Assembly (NCBI GenBank): GCA_034440595.1
Contig: JAWXCH010000564.1
Span: 1-8,297, forward strand
Length of the DNA: 8,297 bases
DNA from: JAWXCH01 sp034440595
GTDB taxonomy: Bacteria > Planctomycetota > Planctomycetia > Pirellulales > JALHPA01
Direction of reading: 5' to 3'
Below are positions 1-6,617 of this stretch, piece by piece. The notes under the pieces are model-generated. The model saw nothing but the letters and a program-made list of their open reading frames with translations, was not told where the DNA came from and did not search any database. Every line of letters starts with the position of its first letter. Position 1 is the first letter of the stretch. The position numbers were made by a program, and so were the translations under genes.

Positions 1-1141
1 GCTCGTCCCCCAGCCAGTGCTCGATATCGGCCGCCAGATCCAACGCCGACGCATACCGTTGGCGAGGGTCGAGTGCCATCGCCTTCAGGCAGATCGCATT
101 GAGTGGTGCGGGAGTACCCGGCTTGCGTTGTCGCGGCGGGGGAAACTGACCAGTCATCACTTGTTGCCGAATATCAATCAGACTGGCACCTTGGAAGGGA
201 GTCTGCCCGGTGAGGATCTTGTATAGCGTGACACCCAGGCTATAGATATCAGCCACCGGGCCAAGCATGGCCTCTCCCCGCGTCTGTTCCGGGCTCATAA
301 AAGCTGGAGTTCCGGCACCGCCACCCGAGGTAGTCCCGCTGTCGCTGCCAGAGCTAGGCATCAGCGTTCGCTCGCCACTCTCCACCGCACGCTGGTCACG
401 CCCGATCGGCATGGCCAGCCCCCAGTCGACGACCAGAATCTCGCCATAGCGACCGAGCATGATGTTCTCGGGTTTGATATCGCGATGCAAAATTCCGCGG
501 TTGTGCGCGTAGGCGATGGTGTTGCAGACCGAGACGAATCGCATCAGCAGACTGCGCAGTTCCAACCGACGCCCGGTGGAAAGCCCAGGGAGCGGAGAAA
601 TCCCATGAAAAGCTCGGATGGCACTATCCAAGGTTTCGCCATGAATAAATCGCATGGCGTAAAACAATCGCCCGCCATCGGTTTGACCGATGCCGTGAAC
701 CGGTACCACTCCAGGATGATCCAGCCGCCCGGTGATTTCGGCCTCCAGCAAAAATCGCTCGCGGCTCTCCCCTTGTAGTGCAAAGCGGCGATGGATGAAC
801 TTCAGTGCAACATCGCGATGGAGCTTGTTGTCGGTGGCGCAATAGATGGCCCCTAGTCCACCGCGCGCATGAAACTGCAAGTTGCCAAACTCCGCCGACA
901 ACAGCAACGTGGTGTCGTTGTCGGTCTCGGAGCGGGTTTGCGTTGCACTATCGCCGCCGGACCAGACCTGCGTGGCCAGGCGCGCATCCATTTTTGACAG
1001 CGCGTCGATCTGCTTTTTGACTTCGTCGAGCAGGTGCGGGGCACCCGCGCACAACGTCTCGGCGGATAGCTGCTCGCCACGCTCGTGCGCTTCTTCCCAG
1101 CGGTCCAGCAACTCGCAGATTTGTGTATCGTTTTGTATCAT
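1..1141 (-). CDS. Serine/threonine protein kinase (Hanks type), N-terminal 380 residues, C-terminus outside window
   Basis: This is an open frame with no stop from the ATG at 1141 to the left edge, giving 380 residues. An N-terminal helical segment (about 1-55, with LLDRWEEAHERG and a run of leucines) precedes the catalytic domain, as in many planctomycete kinases. The kinase domain spans about 85-378: glycine-rich loop GGLGAIY near 94-100, VALK with ATP-binding Lys114, likely helix-C Glu133, HRDIKPEN at 219-226 with catalytic Asp221, DWG at 239-241 in place of DFG, MSPEQ at 282-286, and DIYSLG with Asp298. All key residues for activity are present. DWG is a common variant in this phylum. The gene should phosphorylate Ser/Thr on proteins. 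The substrate cannot be read from the sequence, and any sensor or repeat domain beyond residue 380 is unseen. The start lies 7 nt after the stop of the sigma factor gene, with no strong Shine-Dalgarno, so translation is probably coupled to that gene. Confidence 0.95.
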   Translation of the reverse strand, partial: MIQNDTQICELLDRWEEAHERGEQLSAETLCAGAPHLLDEVKKQIDALSKMDARLATQVWSGGDSATQTRSETDNDTTLLLSAEFGNLQFHARGGLGAIYCATDNKLHRDVALKFIHRRFALQGESRERFLLEAEITGRLDHPGVVPVHGIGQTDGGRLFYAMRFIHGETLDSAIRAFHGISPLPGLSTGRRLELRSLLMRFVSVCNTIAYAHNRGILHRDIKPENIMLGRYGEILVVDWGLAMPIGRDQRAVESGERTLMPSSGSDSGTTSGGGAGTPAFMSPEQTRGEAMLGPVADIYSLGVTLYKILTGQTPFQGASLIDIRQQVMTGQFPPPRQRKPGTPAPLNAICLKAMALDPRQRYASALDLAADIEHWLGDE

Positions 1142-1148
1142 GGGCCGG

Positions 1149-1781
1149 TTATTCCGAGTCGGATAATCGTTGATCGCAAGCCAGCACATCGGCCAGCCGC
1201 AGTCGCGCCGCGCGCCAGCGCCGCTTGATCGTGCGAACGTTGCAGTTCAGCACCGCGGCCGCCTCGTCCTGCGAAATGCCATGATACCAAAGCAGGTCGA
1301 AGACTTCGCGCTCTTCTTCCGGCAATTCTCCGGCACGCGGGTGACAATCGGCCCATTCGGCGATTTTTTGCGGGTACTGTGTCGCTTCGACGGCTTCAAA
1401 TGGCGCTTTTGTGGTGGAATTGCCCGCATCGGCGGGAGCTTGCGTTACATAATGTGCGCCAGCCCCCTGCGGGCCTTGGTAATGGCGTGCCAGGTCGATC
1501 AGTTCGCGGCGAATTTGCAATGCGGCCAGCCGGAAGAAATGCCTGCTGTCGGTCAACTGGACGCTCTCGATCGCGCGGTACAGCCGAAGCGAGGCGTTCT
1601 GCATCACGTCGGCGGTCTCTTCCCAGCGCTGGACCTGCGGAAAATCGCGCAGAATTTTATGCGTCAGGCGTTGCATCCGCTCACCAGCGCAGCTCAACAG
1701 TTCCTCCCGCGCGGTCAAGTCGCCGCGCAGCAGGCGCTCGATGCAACGCTGAATCCGCACCGAAGGGTTTTGAGAATCCAT
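1149..1781 (-). CDS. ECF-type RNA polymerase sigma factor
   Basis: A protein of 210 residues from the ATG at 1781; a GTG at 1790 would add three residues and cannot be excluded, as neither has a clear Shine-Dalgarno. Sigma region 2 covers about residues 9-100, with the ADVMQNASLRLYRAI segment (58-71) and RRELIDLARH (91-100). After a linker (100-150) comes region 4, about 151-200, with the helix-turn-helix HGISQDEAAAVLNCNVRTIKRRW (split around 167-189) expected to contact the -35 element. No region 3 is visible, as is normal for ECF factors. It should direct RNA polymerase to a specific promoter set. No transmembrane anti-sigma gene lies beside it. Instead a protein kinase gene follows at once in the same direction, so control by phosphorylation is plausible but is inference. 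The class resembles planctomycete ECF factors associated with kinases. Confidence 0.92.
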   Translation of the reverse strand: MDSQNPSVRIQRCIERLLRGDLTAREELLSCAGERMQRLTHKILRDFPQVQRWEETADVMQNASLRLYRAIESVQLTDSRHFFRLAALQIRRELIDLARHYQGPQGAGAHYVTQAPADAGNSTTKAPFEAVEATQYPQKIAEWADCHPRAGELPEEEREVFDLLWYHGISQDEAAAVLNCNVRTIKRRWRAARLRLADVLACDQRLSDSE

Positions 1782-1811
1782 AGGTTGCACAACGAAATTG
1801 CGGCTCGATTC

Positions 1812-1828
1812 GGACCAGCAGACGGTCC
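1812..1828. promoter_or_regulatory. Short inverted repeat in sigma/exported-protein divergent region
   Basis: GGACC at 1812-1816 and GGTCC at 1824-1828 are separated by 7 nt, and the repeat lies about 30 nt upstream of the sigma factor ATG. It could be a leader hairpin or an operator half-site pair. The stem is only 5 bp, so chance is a real alternative. The 258-nt gap (1782-2039) between the two divergent genes must hold promoters for both, but no convincing -35/-10 pair was recognised. Confidence 0.25.
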
Positions 1829-1991
1829 TCTATCAGAATCCAGCGGTGCATGCTTTGCAAGATGGTGAGTCTGGCATGCTATCGAACCCACACGTACCGT
1901 GCCGCCCGACACCAAATTCAGCCGGAAACTGCCCTGTAGATTGATCTGGCCCGGTGGAAGGGGTTTTGCTAAAGTTCCGCCGCTTTTCAAC

Positions 1992-2004
1992 CGGAACGGT
2001 TCCG
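1992..2004. promoter_or_regulatory. Perfect odd palindrome upstream of exported SPOR-like protein gene
   Basis: CGGAAC-G-GTTCCG is a 6+1+6 perfect inverted repeat ending 35 nt before the ATG at 2040. A further GTTCC follows at once (2005 onward), so the half-site occurs again. The position and symmetry suit a dimeric repressor or activator site. No regulator can be named. Confidence 0.35.
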
Positions 2005-2039
2005 TTCCACGATCGACCTATTCTTTTTGGCGAAAAAAC

Positions 2040-3167
2040 ATGGGCACAATGACACGATCCGCTCGCATCTACGGCTGCGCAACCATTCTGGCACTACTGA
2101 TTGGCAGTTCGGCGACTGCCGCTCAGCCACTCTGGAAGAAGCTGGTTCCCTCCAAAAAGATCGATGCCGACGCGAAAAAGTCGTACTCGGTGACCGAATC
2201 CAGTGGGCCGTGGATGGTGCTGGCCACAGTATTTCACGGCGAAGATGCCGACCAGAAAGCGGCTCAACTTGTCTACGAGTTGCGCAAGGATCACAAGGTC
2301 GAGGCCTATACGCACACTAAGGTATTTGAACACACCGAACGCACTCAGCGCGGGCTGAAACCGGACGGCACGCCGCAGTACGTCCGCCCGTTGAAGTATG
2401 AAAACGCCAAGGAATGCGCGGTTCTGGTGGGGAATTTTTCCGCAGTCGACGATCCGGCTGCCGCCGAAATGCTGCAAAAAATCAAAACGATGGACGTGAA
2501 GACTTTGCGCGAAGCAGATCCAGCACTAGCAGAAGTTCGCCAGGCGGCATTTGCCAGGCGCAAAAAAGGCCCGATGGGAGCCGCGTTTGTCGTGGCCAAT
2601 CCGTTGTTGCCCGAAGGGTATTTTAACTCCGGAGGACTCGACAAGCTGGTCCTGGATATGAATCGCGAAGTGCCGCACAGTCTATTGAATAATCGTGGCA
2701 AGTTCACGGTCAAAGTCGGCACGTTTGCCGGGGTTTCAACACTGGACAAGCCACTGACCTACTTTAGTGCCGCACAAAAGGAAAATCGCCGAGGCAAGAA
2801 ATCGAGCCTGCAGCAGGCAGGCGAACGAGCACATCTACTCTGTATGGAACTTCGCGCGATCGGTGTCGAGGCGTACGAGTATCATGATCGCGATCAAAGC
2901 ATTGTGACGGTCGGCAGCTTTGAACGTGTCGAGGCACGTGGACCGGATGGAGTGCCTAGGATATTACCAGAAGTGCAGGCGATTCAGCAGCGCTATCGCT
3001 CGATTGCGAACGATACACCTGACAAAATGGTTGATCGCACGCTCCCGGACATTGAACTTGTCAAGCAATTCAAGAAGGCACTTCCCAAGACCTGGTCGTA
3101 TTTGGATATGCAGCCAGAAGTCGTACTGGTTCCGAAGCGCTCGATCAGTAGTGACTATCAGCAGTAG
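2040..3167 (+). CDS. Exported protein with two SPOR-like domains, function unknown
   Basis: A protein of 375 residues. The frame is open from 1899, but the ATG at 2040 is preferred because it places a classical signal peptide at the N-terminus: basic TRSARIYG, hydrophobic CATILALLIGSS, and likely cleavage after ATAA near residue 28. An ATG at 2049 is also possible. The mature protein has two similar halves. In the first, WMVLATVFHG (58-67) is followed by a helix QKAAQLVYELRKDHKVEAY and then ECAVLVGNF (125-133). In the second, KFTVKVGTFAG (221-231) is followed by a helix AGERAHLLCMELRAIGVEAY and then SIVTVGSFE (287-295). This strand-helix-strand order, with a VG(S/T/N)F strand and a 'G/KVEAY' turn, resembles the SPOR peptidoglycan-binding fold. 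A role at the cell wall is therefore inferred, not shown. No enzyme motif was seen. It is divergent from the sigma/kinase operon and followed within 20 nt by the REP-like repeat. Confidence 0.85.
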   Translation: MGTMTRSARIYGCATILALLIGSSATAAQPLWKKLVPSKKIDADAKKSYSVTESSGPWMVLATVFHGEDADQKAAQLVYELRKDHKVEAYTHTKVFEHTERTQRGLKPDGTPQYVRPLKYENAKECAVLVGNFSAVDDPAAAEMLQKIKTMDVKTLREADPALAEVRQAAFARRKKGPMGAAFVVANPLLPEGYFNSGGLDKLVLDMNREVPHSLLNNRGKFTVKVGTFAGVSTLDKPLTYFSAAQKENRRGKKSSLQQAGERAHLLCMELRAIGVEAYEYHDRDQSIVTVGSFERVEARGPDGVPRILPEVQAIQQRYRSIANDTPDKMVDRTLPDIELVKQFKKALPKTWSYLDMQPEVVLVPKRSISSDYQQ

Positions 3168-3185
3168 TGATTACGTGTGTTCGCT

Positions 3186-3228
3186 GCCAGTGTGAGTTAC
3201 GACTGTGTGCCACTGGCTCCGCCAGTGC
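3186..3228 (+). repeat. REP-like palindrome, left copy, with an extra half-arm
   Basis: CACTGGC (3211-3217), TCC loop, GCCAGTG (3221-3227) form a perfect 7-bp hairpin preceded by TGTGTGC (3204-3210). The same TGTGTGCCACTGGCTC core occurs in opposite orientation after the transposase gene at 4017-4040. An additional GCCAGTG lies at 3186-3192 and could pair with the same CACTGGC, giving two mutually exclusive hairpins. The repeat starts 19 nt after the stop of the exported-protein gene, the typical extragenic position of REP sequences. Confidence 0.8.
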
Positions 3229-3278
3229 TAAGCAGTTCGCGTGCATTCTCCGAATTTCTCTTCAAAATTCTCGAGTTA

Positions 3279-3307
3279 TTGACTTTAAGGATTTTGCCAT
3301 TTACTTT
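3279..3307 (+). promoter_or_regulatory. Possible sigma-70-type promoter for the RAYT transposase
   Basis: TTGACT at 3279-3284 is a near-consensus -35 element. It is followed by a 17-nt spacer and TACTTT at 3302-3307, a weak -10. The surrounding DNA is AT-rich and the site is about 78 nt upstream of the transposase ATG. The weak -10 makes this tentative. Confidence 0.3.
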
Positions 3308-3384
3308 GAAGATTCCTATCTGCCCTTCAACTGCCATCGCAAACATATTGCACTAGTATCACATTCAGCCAGCGTGTTATTTCG

Positions 3385-3990
3385 ATGGCTCAATCATCTA
3401 ATCGGAAGCGGCTGCAACGTTTTGAAGGGCAAGGTCATTTGCATGAGTTGACATTTTCATGTCAGGGGCGACGACAGTTGCTGAGGTGCGAAGTGTCGCG
3501 GAAAATTTTATCCCGACATTTGACTAATGCTTGTGTATCGGAGAACTTCGGTCTAGTAGCGTTTGTGTTCATGCCCGAGCATGTGCATTTACTGGTGCTG
3601 CCGCAATTACCACAAGCCAAAACAGGACGACTTTTGGCTCGATTGAAGCAACCGGCGTCAAAGGATATTAAAGAGCTACTACTTCAGAACGGTTCACCAC
3701 TAGTTGACGAGCTGACCGTGGAAGAGAGGTCCGGAAAGAATTGCTTTCGGTTCTGGCAAGCAGGAGCAGGCTTCGATCGAAATATTTATAGTGCATCTGC
3801 GCTTGAGGCGAGTCTCAACTACATTCACATGAATCCTGTGACACGACGACTTTGCCAAAAATGTACTGACTGGAAGTGGTCGAGTGCTCGCTACTATCTC
3901 AGTGGCATTATCGATCCCGATCTGCCTCCAATAACTCACGTGGAGTCCAATTGGCTAAACGGCTTTGGAGAGCAGTACGAAGCGGTGTGA
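3385..3990 (+). CDS. REP-associated tyrosine transposase (RAYT, Y1/IS200-like HUH family)
   Basis: A protein of 201 residues. The HUH metal-binding motif is in MPEHVHLLVLP (63-73; His66 and His68). The family signature FWQAGAGFDRNIYSASALE (123-141) leads into LNYIHMNP (144-151), where Tyr146 is the likely nucleophile, and then DWKWSSARYY (162-171), a highly typical RAYT C-terminal motif. Length is normal for the family and no frameshift is seen, so the enzyme appears intact. RAYTs cut and join single-stranded DNA at REP hairpins and are usually single-copy genes kept by the host rather than self-transposing insertion sequences. REP-like palindromes of one type lie on both sides of this gene in inverted orientation, supporting the assignment. 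The start ATG has no clear Shine-Dalgarno; an upstream TTGACT box may serve as promoter. Confidence 0.93.
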   Translation: MAQSSNRKRLQRFEGQGHLHELTFSCQGRRQLLRCEVSRKILSRHLTNACVSENFGLVAFVFMPEHVHLLVLPQLPQAKTGRLLARLKQPASKDIKELLLQNGSPLVDELTVEERSGKNCFRFWQAGAGFDRNIYSASALEASLNYIHMNPVTRRLCQKCTDWKWSSARYYLSGIIDPDLPPITHVESNWLNGFGEQYEAV

Positions 3991-4016
3991 AAAGCTCGGA
4001 GTCGCTACGCAGATTG

Positions 4017-4040
4017 CACTGGCAGAGCCAGTGGCACACA
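4017..4040 (-). repeat. REP-like palindrome, right copy (inverted)
   Basis: CACTGGC (4017-4023), AGA loop, GCCAGTG (4027-4033), then GCACACA. Read on the minus strand it begins TGTGTGCCACTGGCTC, identical over 16 nt to the left copy at 3204-3219; the hairpins differ only in one loop base. It sits 26 nt after the transposase stop and 33 nt before the end of the convergent DUF1844 gene. There is no T-run after it, so it is not a standard intrinsic terminator, though a hairpin between convergent genes could stabilise mRNA ends. Confidence 0.8.
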
Positions 4041-4073
4041 CCATACGGAGCTAGGGGCACGCGTTCACCGCAC

Positions 4074-4553
4074 TCAATCGTTCTGCCCTACAACAAACGC
4101 CATGCGCAGTTGGTGCAACAATCCTCGCAATAGCGACGATTCTTCTGGCGTCCGATTACCATTCGTCTTTTCTTCCAGCATGGCCAGCGTATCGATGAAG
4201 TGCTTGGCCTGTGGCAAGTGCCGCTCCGCTTGACCGGTGACCGGGTTGGGTATCTCTCCCAGCGAGACCATCGCCTGCGTGCCGAGTGTGGTGACTAAAA
4301 ACGTCAGGCTAGCCGGTGGCAATTGGTACTGCGGTTCAGCCCGATCGCTGGCTTTTGCCGGCTGGGGCGCGGACGCATTTTGCTGCGCAGCGCCCTGAGC
4401 AACCTTCTCCTCTACTTCGGCTGGCACTGCGATATTCTCGCCCTCTGATTGCGTCGATTTAGCGCCTTGCCGTTCGGCGGCGACTTGCGATTTCCAATCC
4501 TCGTCCACAATGATCTTCTTGTCGGGCATATTCTCGTCAGGCAGCTCGGGCAT
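4074..4553 (-). CDS. DUF1844 family protein
   Basis: A protein of 159 residues from the ATG at 4553, which has an AGAAGAG Shine-Dalgarno-like stretch 7 nt upstream. Other in-frame ATGs are at 4610 (19 residues longer) and 4529; the latter would begin MPDKKIIVDEDWKSQV, also a plausible family start. The N-terminal third, with DKKIIVDEDWKSQ (11-23), is followed by an Ala/Gln/Pro-rich low-complexity linker (about 28-78). The DUF1844 domain spans about 79-154: SLTFLVTTLGTQAMVSLGEI (82-101), then AKHFIDTLAMLEEKTNGN (116-133), then TPEESSLLRGLLHQLRMAFV. The conserved IDTL..L..KT.GN core is intact. No catalytic motif or signal peptide is visible, and the family has no settled function, so a cytoplasmic role is all that can be suggested. 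It is convergent with the transposase. Confidence 0.88.
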   Translation of the reverse strand: MPELPDENMPDKKIIVDEDWKSQVAAERQGAKSTQSEGENIAVPAEVEEKVAQGAAQQNASAPQPAKASDRAEPQYQLPPASLTFLVTTLGTQAMVSLGEIPNPVTGQAERHLPQAKHFIDTLAMLEEKTNGNRTPEESSLLRGLLHQLRMAFVVGQND

Positions 4554-5277
4554 GTGTCGCTCTTCTGCAAAGTTCGGCAGGACATTGAAAACAGAACGAA
4601 ATTCTCCCACAGGCCGCCGGTTTCAGCCCGCTCTTTGCGATTGAATCGCGCGACGATCGACACGTCAAGTGTGGGGCATTTTGGTTGCGGTACTGCTTTC
4701 TCTTAGCTGGCGGCTCATTTCGTTCACTCGCCCAGTCATGCGAAACCAACCGCCGTTCGGACCGCATTGGAGAAATTTTACCTATCAATCCCCACTATTA
4801 GGTGCCCCCTCAAAAGCATTATGTTTTGACTAAAAAACTCAATACTTGCGGCTTTCCACATCGTGTACAAACCAGCAAATCGCCGTAAGTCGTTATTTCT
4901 GGTAGCTGCTTAGGGGCTGAACAGAAACTTAACGTGCAGTAAGTTAATGGAATTTATGTGAGTTACACCGACATTCCTCGAGAATGGTGGCAAGTAGGCA
5001 AATCGGGGGATGTGACTCACCGATTTTGGAAATAATGCGAAATGCGAAAATAAAAGCTCATTTTTGTTTGCGTTTAATTTCATTATGCACTACCTTGGCG
5101 ATTGCAACGTGGGCCCACGAGTTTGTGCGACTGAGTTTTTTTCAAAGGTCGCAGTGGCTGGGTTCCGCTGACGAGTCATCTCCTTACTCAGTGACCTTGC
5201 TTTTTAGAAATTTTTCATTGAAGGGTACTCGGGCGATTTGAGAGGGTTTTTTGCTACCGCGAGTGACGTAGTGCTTA

Positions 5278-5317
5278 CTGCCGCTATTGAATTCGGCGGC
5301 ATGAATTCAGCGGGCAG
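5278..5317. repeat. Imperfect inverted repeat (14 pairs) of unknown role
   Basis: The outer arm CTGCC (5278-5282) pairs with GGCAG (5313-5317) and GC (5283-5284) with GC (5310-5311). TGAATTC (5288-5294) then pairs with GAATTCA (5303-5309) across an 8-nt loop, GGCGGCAT. Bulges are a 3-nt TAT at 5285-5287 and a single G at 5312. No T-run follows. It is about 255 nt upstream of the PEP-CTERM gene, so it might be part of a long leader or a separate transcript end. The base pairing is visible; the function is not. Confidence 0.5.
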
Positions 5318-5560
5318 CGCGTTTAAGCCAAGGTCGAGTTTGGGACAGGTCAAATATCAGGGTGGGTCAGATAATTCGGTGGGACGGAGGAGAGGGGAGC
5401 ATCGCCACTGGGGGATGCCGAGAATTTTTGCTTCAACCATTTGCCGCAAGTGCGCGCATCTGGCGAACGGGATGCGTTAACAGCAAATAGTTAGCAGAGC
5501 GCCCTCAGCCAGATCCATAGAACCGCAAGTCGCCGATGGATTGTCACTTCTTAAATCATG

Positions 5561-5566
5561 AGGGAG
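5561..5566 (+). promoter_or_regulatory. Strong Shine-Dalgarno fixing the start of the PEP-CTERM protein
   Basis: AGGGAG lies 5 nt before the ATG at 5572 and is preferred over an in-frame ATG at 5536 that lacks one. The context ATGAGGGAGTC is almost repeated before the last gene of the window (ATGAGGGAATC, 7969-7979). Most other genes here have weak sites, so these two are distinctive. Confidence 0.7.
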
Positions 5567-5571
5567 TCAAA

Positions 5572-6555
5572 ATGAATCAGCAGAGAACGTGTAATTTTGC
5601 GCCGATCACGATCGGCCGCGGCATTCGACGACTGACCGCAACGATGTTCATGACGGCCGCGCTGGTGAGTGGGCTGTCAACCGGTGTTAGCGCCAAGAAC
5701 TTTGATGTGATTCTGGGGATCGACCGAATCGAGTTTTCTTCCTTCGGAAGCGCTATTCAAAATGGTACAGGAGGCAATTCCTATAGTGGCAATTACAAGT
5801 ACATCAGCAATTGGAATGCCAGCGGGCAGCCCAGCGGGTTGGTGAAGTACACCATGCCCAATGAAGTACAATTTCCCACGGGTGAACGGCTTTACAACGT
5901 CTACATCTGGAATACGACAGCCAACAACGGCGCTTGGCGCGCATACAACATTGCCGCTGATGGCAGCCTGGATTTTCAGCAAGACATTTCTTGGCCGGGC
6001 CAGTTCGGCACCAACAAGCAATGGCTTGGCTTCGCTGGAAATATGGCGATTGACCCTGGCCCGATCAATGCGGAAGGTGGCCGCTGGGTCAAGCTCGGCC
6101 CTGGCCCACAATCCGATTGGGATCTGACCGGTATCTACGAAGGTGCCGTCTACATGAATCCTACCAAAGGGGATCCGTACGTCCGGATCGAGTACAACAC
6201 GGGCTATACCACGCCGATGGCGTTCGACGCGATCCGCATCGTCGAAATCTCGACAGAGGCGGCCATCGCCGGAGATCTCAATAGTGACGGCTTTGTTGGC
6301 CAGGACGATCTCAATATCGTGCTTGGCAAGTGGGGACAAAATGTCACCTTAGGGCAGTGGTATTTAGGTGACCCGAGTCGTGACGCCTTTGTTGGTCAGG
6401 ACGACCTCAACGCTGTTCTCGGCGGCTGGGGACAGGGCAATCCGCCGGAAGTAGAGTCGGTGCCAGAGCCAAGCTCGATTGCGCTCGTTTTGATTGGCTG
6501 TGCGGGTGCTGCAACGGCAGCCTATCGCCAGAGACGTATTCGCAAGTCGGTCTAG
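5572..6555 (+). CDS. Secreted PEP-CTERM protein with two dockerin-like repeats
   Basis: A protein of 327 residues. The signal peptide has an extended basic start (GRGIRR, 15-20), the hydrophobic LTATMFMTAALVSGLSTG and probable cleavage after VSA near residue 41. Residues about 42-230 are rich in Gly, Asn, Trp and Tyr and look like an extracellular beta-sandwich; no named domain was recognised. Two dockerin type I-like calcium loops follow. The first (234-257) has GDLNSDGFVGQDDLN with Asp235, Asn237, Asp239 and Asp245 in place. The second (266-289) has GDPSRDAFVGQDDLN, with Ser for Asn and Ala for Gly. At the C-terminus, VPEPSS (297-302) leads into a membrane helix and an Arg-rich tail, RQRRIRKS, the sorting signal processed by exosortase-type systems. 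It is likely anchored to or released from the cell surface; dockerin repeats in this phylum often lack a known cohesin partner. The downstream tandem hairpins probably end its transcript. Confidence 0.92.
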   Translation: MNQQRTCNFAPITIGRGIRRLTATMFMTAALVSGLSTGVSAKNFDVILGIDRIEFSSFGSAIQNGTGGNSYSGNYKYISNWNASGQPSGLVKYTMPNEVQFPTGERLYNVYIWNTTANNGAWRAYNIAADGSLDFQQDISWPGQFGTNKQWLGFAGNMAIDPGPINAEGGRWVKLGPGPQSDWDLTGIYEGAVYMNPTKGDPYVRIEYNTGYTTPMAFDAIRIVEISTEAAIAGDLNSDGFVGQDDLNIVLGKWGQNVTLGQWYLGDPSRDAFVGQDDLNAVLGGWGQGNPPEVESVPEPSSIALVLIGCAGAATAAYRQRRIRKSV

Positions 6556-6571
6556 ATGGATTGGAATAATT

Positions 6572-6611
6572 CGCAGTGATGCACGATCAATCTCGATCGG
6601 GCATCACTGCG
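6572..6611 (+). terminator. Long perfect stem-loop after the PEP-CTERM gene
   Basis: CGCAGTGATGC (6572-6582) pairs perfectly with GCATCACTGCG (6601-6611). After one A/G mismatch an inner CGATC/GATCG stem (6584-6588 with 6595-6599) closes a 6-nt loop. Sixteen pairs in all make this the strongest hairpin in the window. It begins 16 nt after the stop codon. The flanking AATAA and TTATT could extend it. Only a broken T-run follows, so it may act as an mRNA 3'-end stabiliser together with the next hairpin. Confidence 0.7.
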
Positions 6612-6617
6612 TTATTT

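Larger units (their letters stand above)
4554..5571. other. About 1 kb without a credible gene, rich in inverted repeats
   Basis: Open frames here are short (85 residues or fewer), lack recognisable motifs, and overlap in several frames, so none is called. By eye the stretch from about 4790 to 5240 is more AT-rich than the flanking genes. Structures seen: AAATCGG (5000-5006) paired with CCGATTT (5020-5026); a tandem doublet of AATGCGA at 5034-5047; the 12-nt perfect palindrome CGTGGGCCCACG at 5108-5119; and a larger hairpin at 5278-5317 listed separately. The region lies between the 5' ends of two divergent genes and so must contain their promoters. It could also hold a small RNA or a decayed gene, but nothing in it proves either. 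Confidence 0.5.

Noticed and set aside
1170..1868. A 232-residue open frame on the plus strand
   Set aside because: It lies antisense to the ECF sigma factor, whose sequence has clear family motifs. The plus-strand translation has none and reflects codon-bias shadowing.
3186..4040. CRISPR array or classical IS element
   Set aside because: There are only two palindrome copies, with no regular spacers. The flanking repeats are short REP-like hairpins, not IS terminal inverted repeats with target duplications.
4816..4842. Possible minus-strand promoter (TTGAGT, then TAATGC) for the DUF1844 gene
   Set aside because: The spacer is only 15 nt and the -10 is poor, and the site is more than 250 nt from the start codon.
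4984..5241. An 85-residue frame with a hydrophobic segment
   Set aside because: It has no Shine-Dalgarno or family resemblance, lies in AT-rich DNA with palindromes, and contains an inverted repeat at its start. Not supportable as a gene.
5238..5480. An 80-residue frame upstream of the PEP-CTERM gene
   Set aside because: It has no known motif and is overlapped by the 5278-5317 hairpin. The composition is not convincingly coding.
5677..6339. A 220-residue open frame on the minus strand
   Set aside because: It is antisense to the PEP-CTERM gene, with no recognisable domain and no ribosome-binding site.
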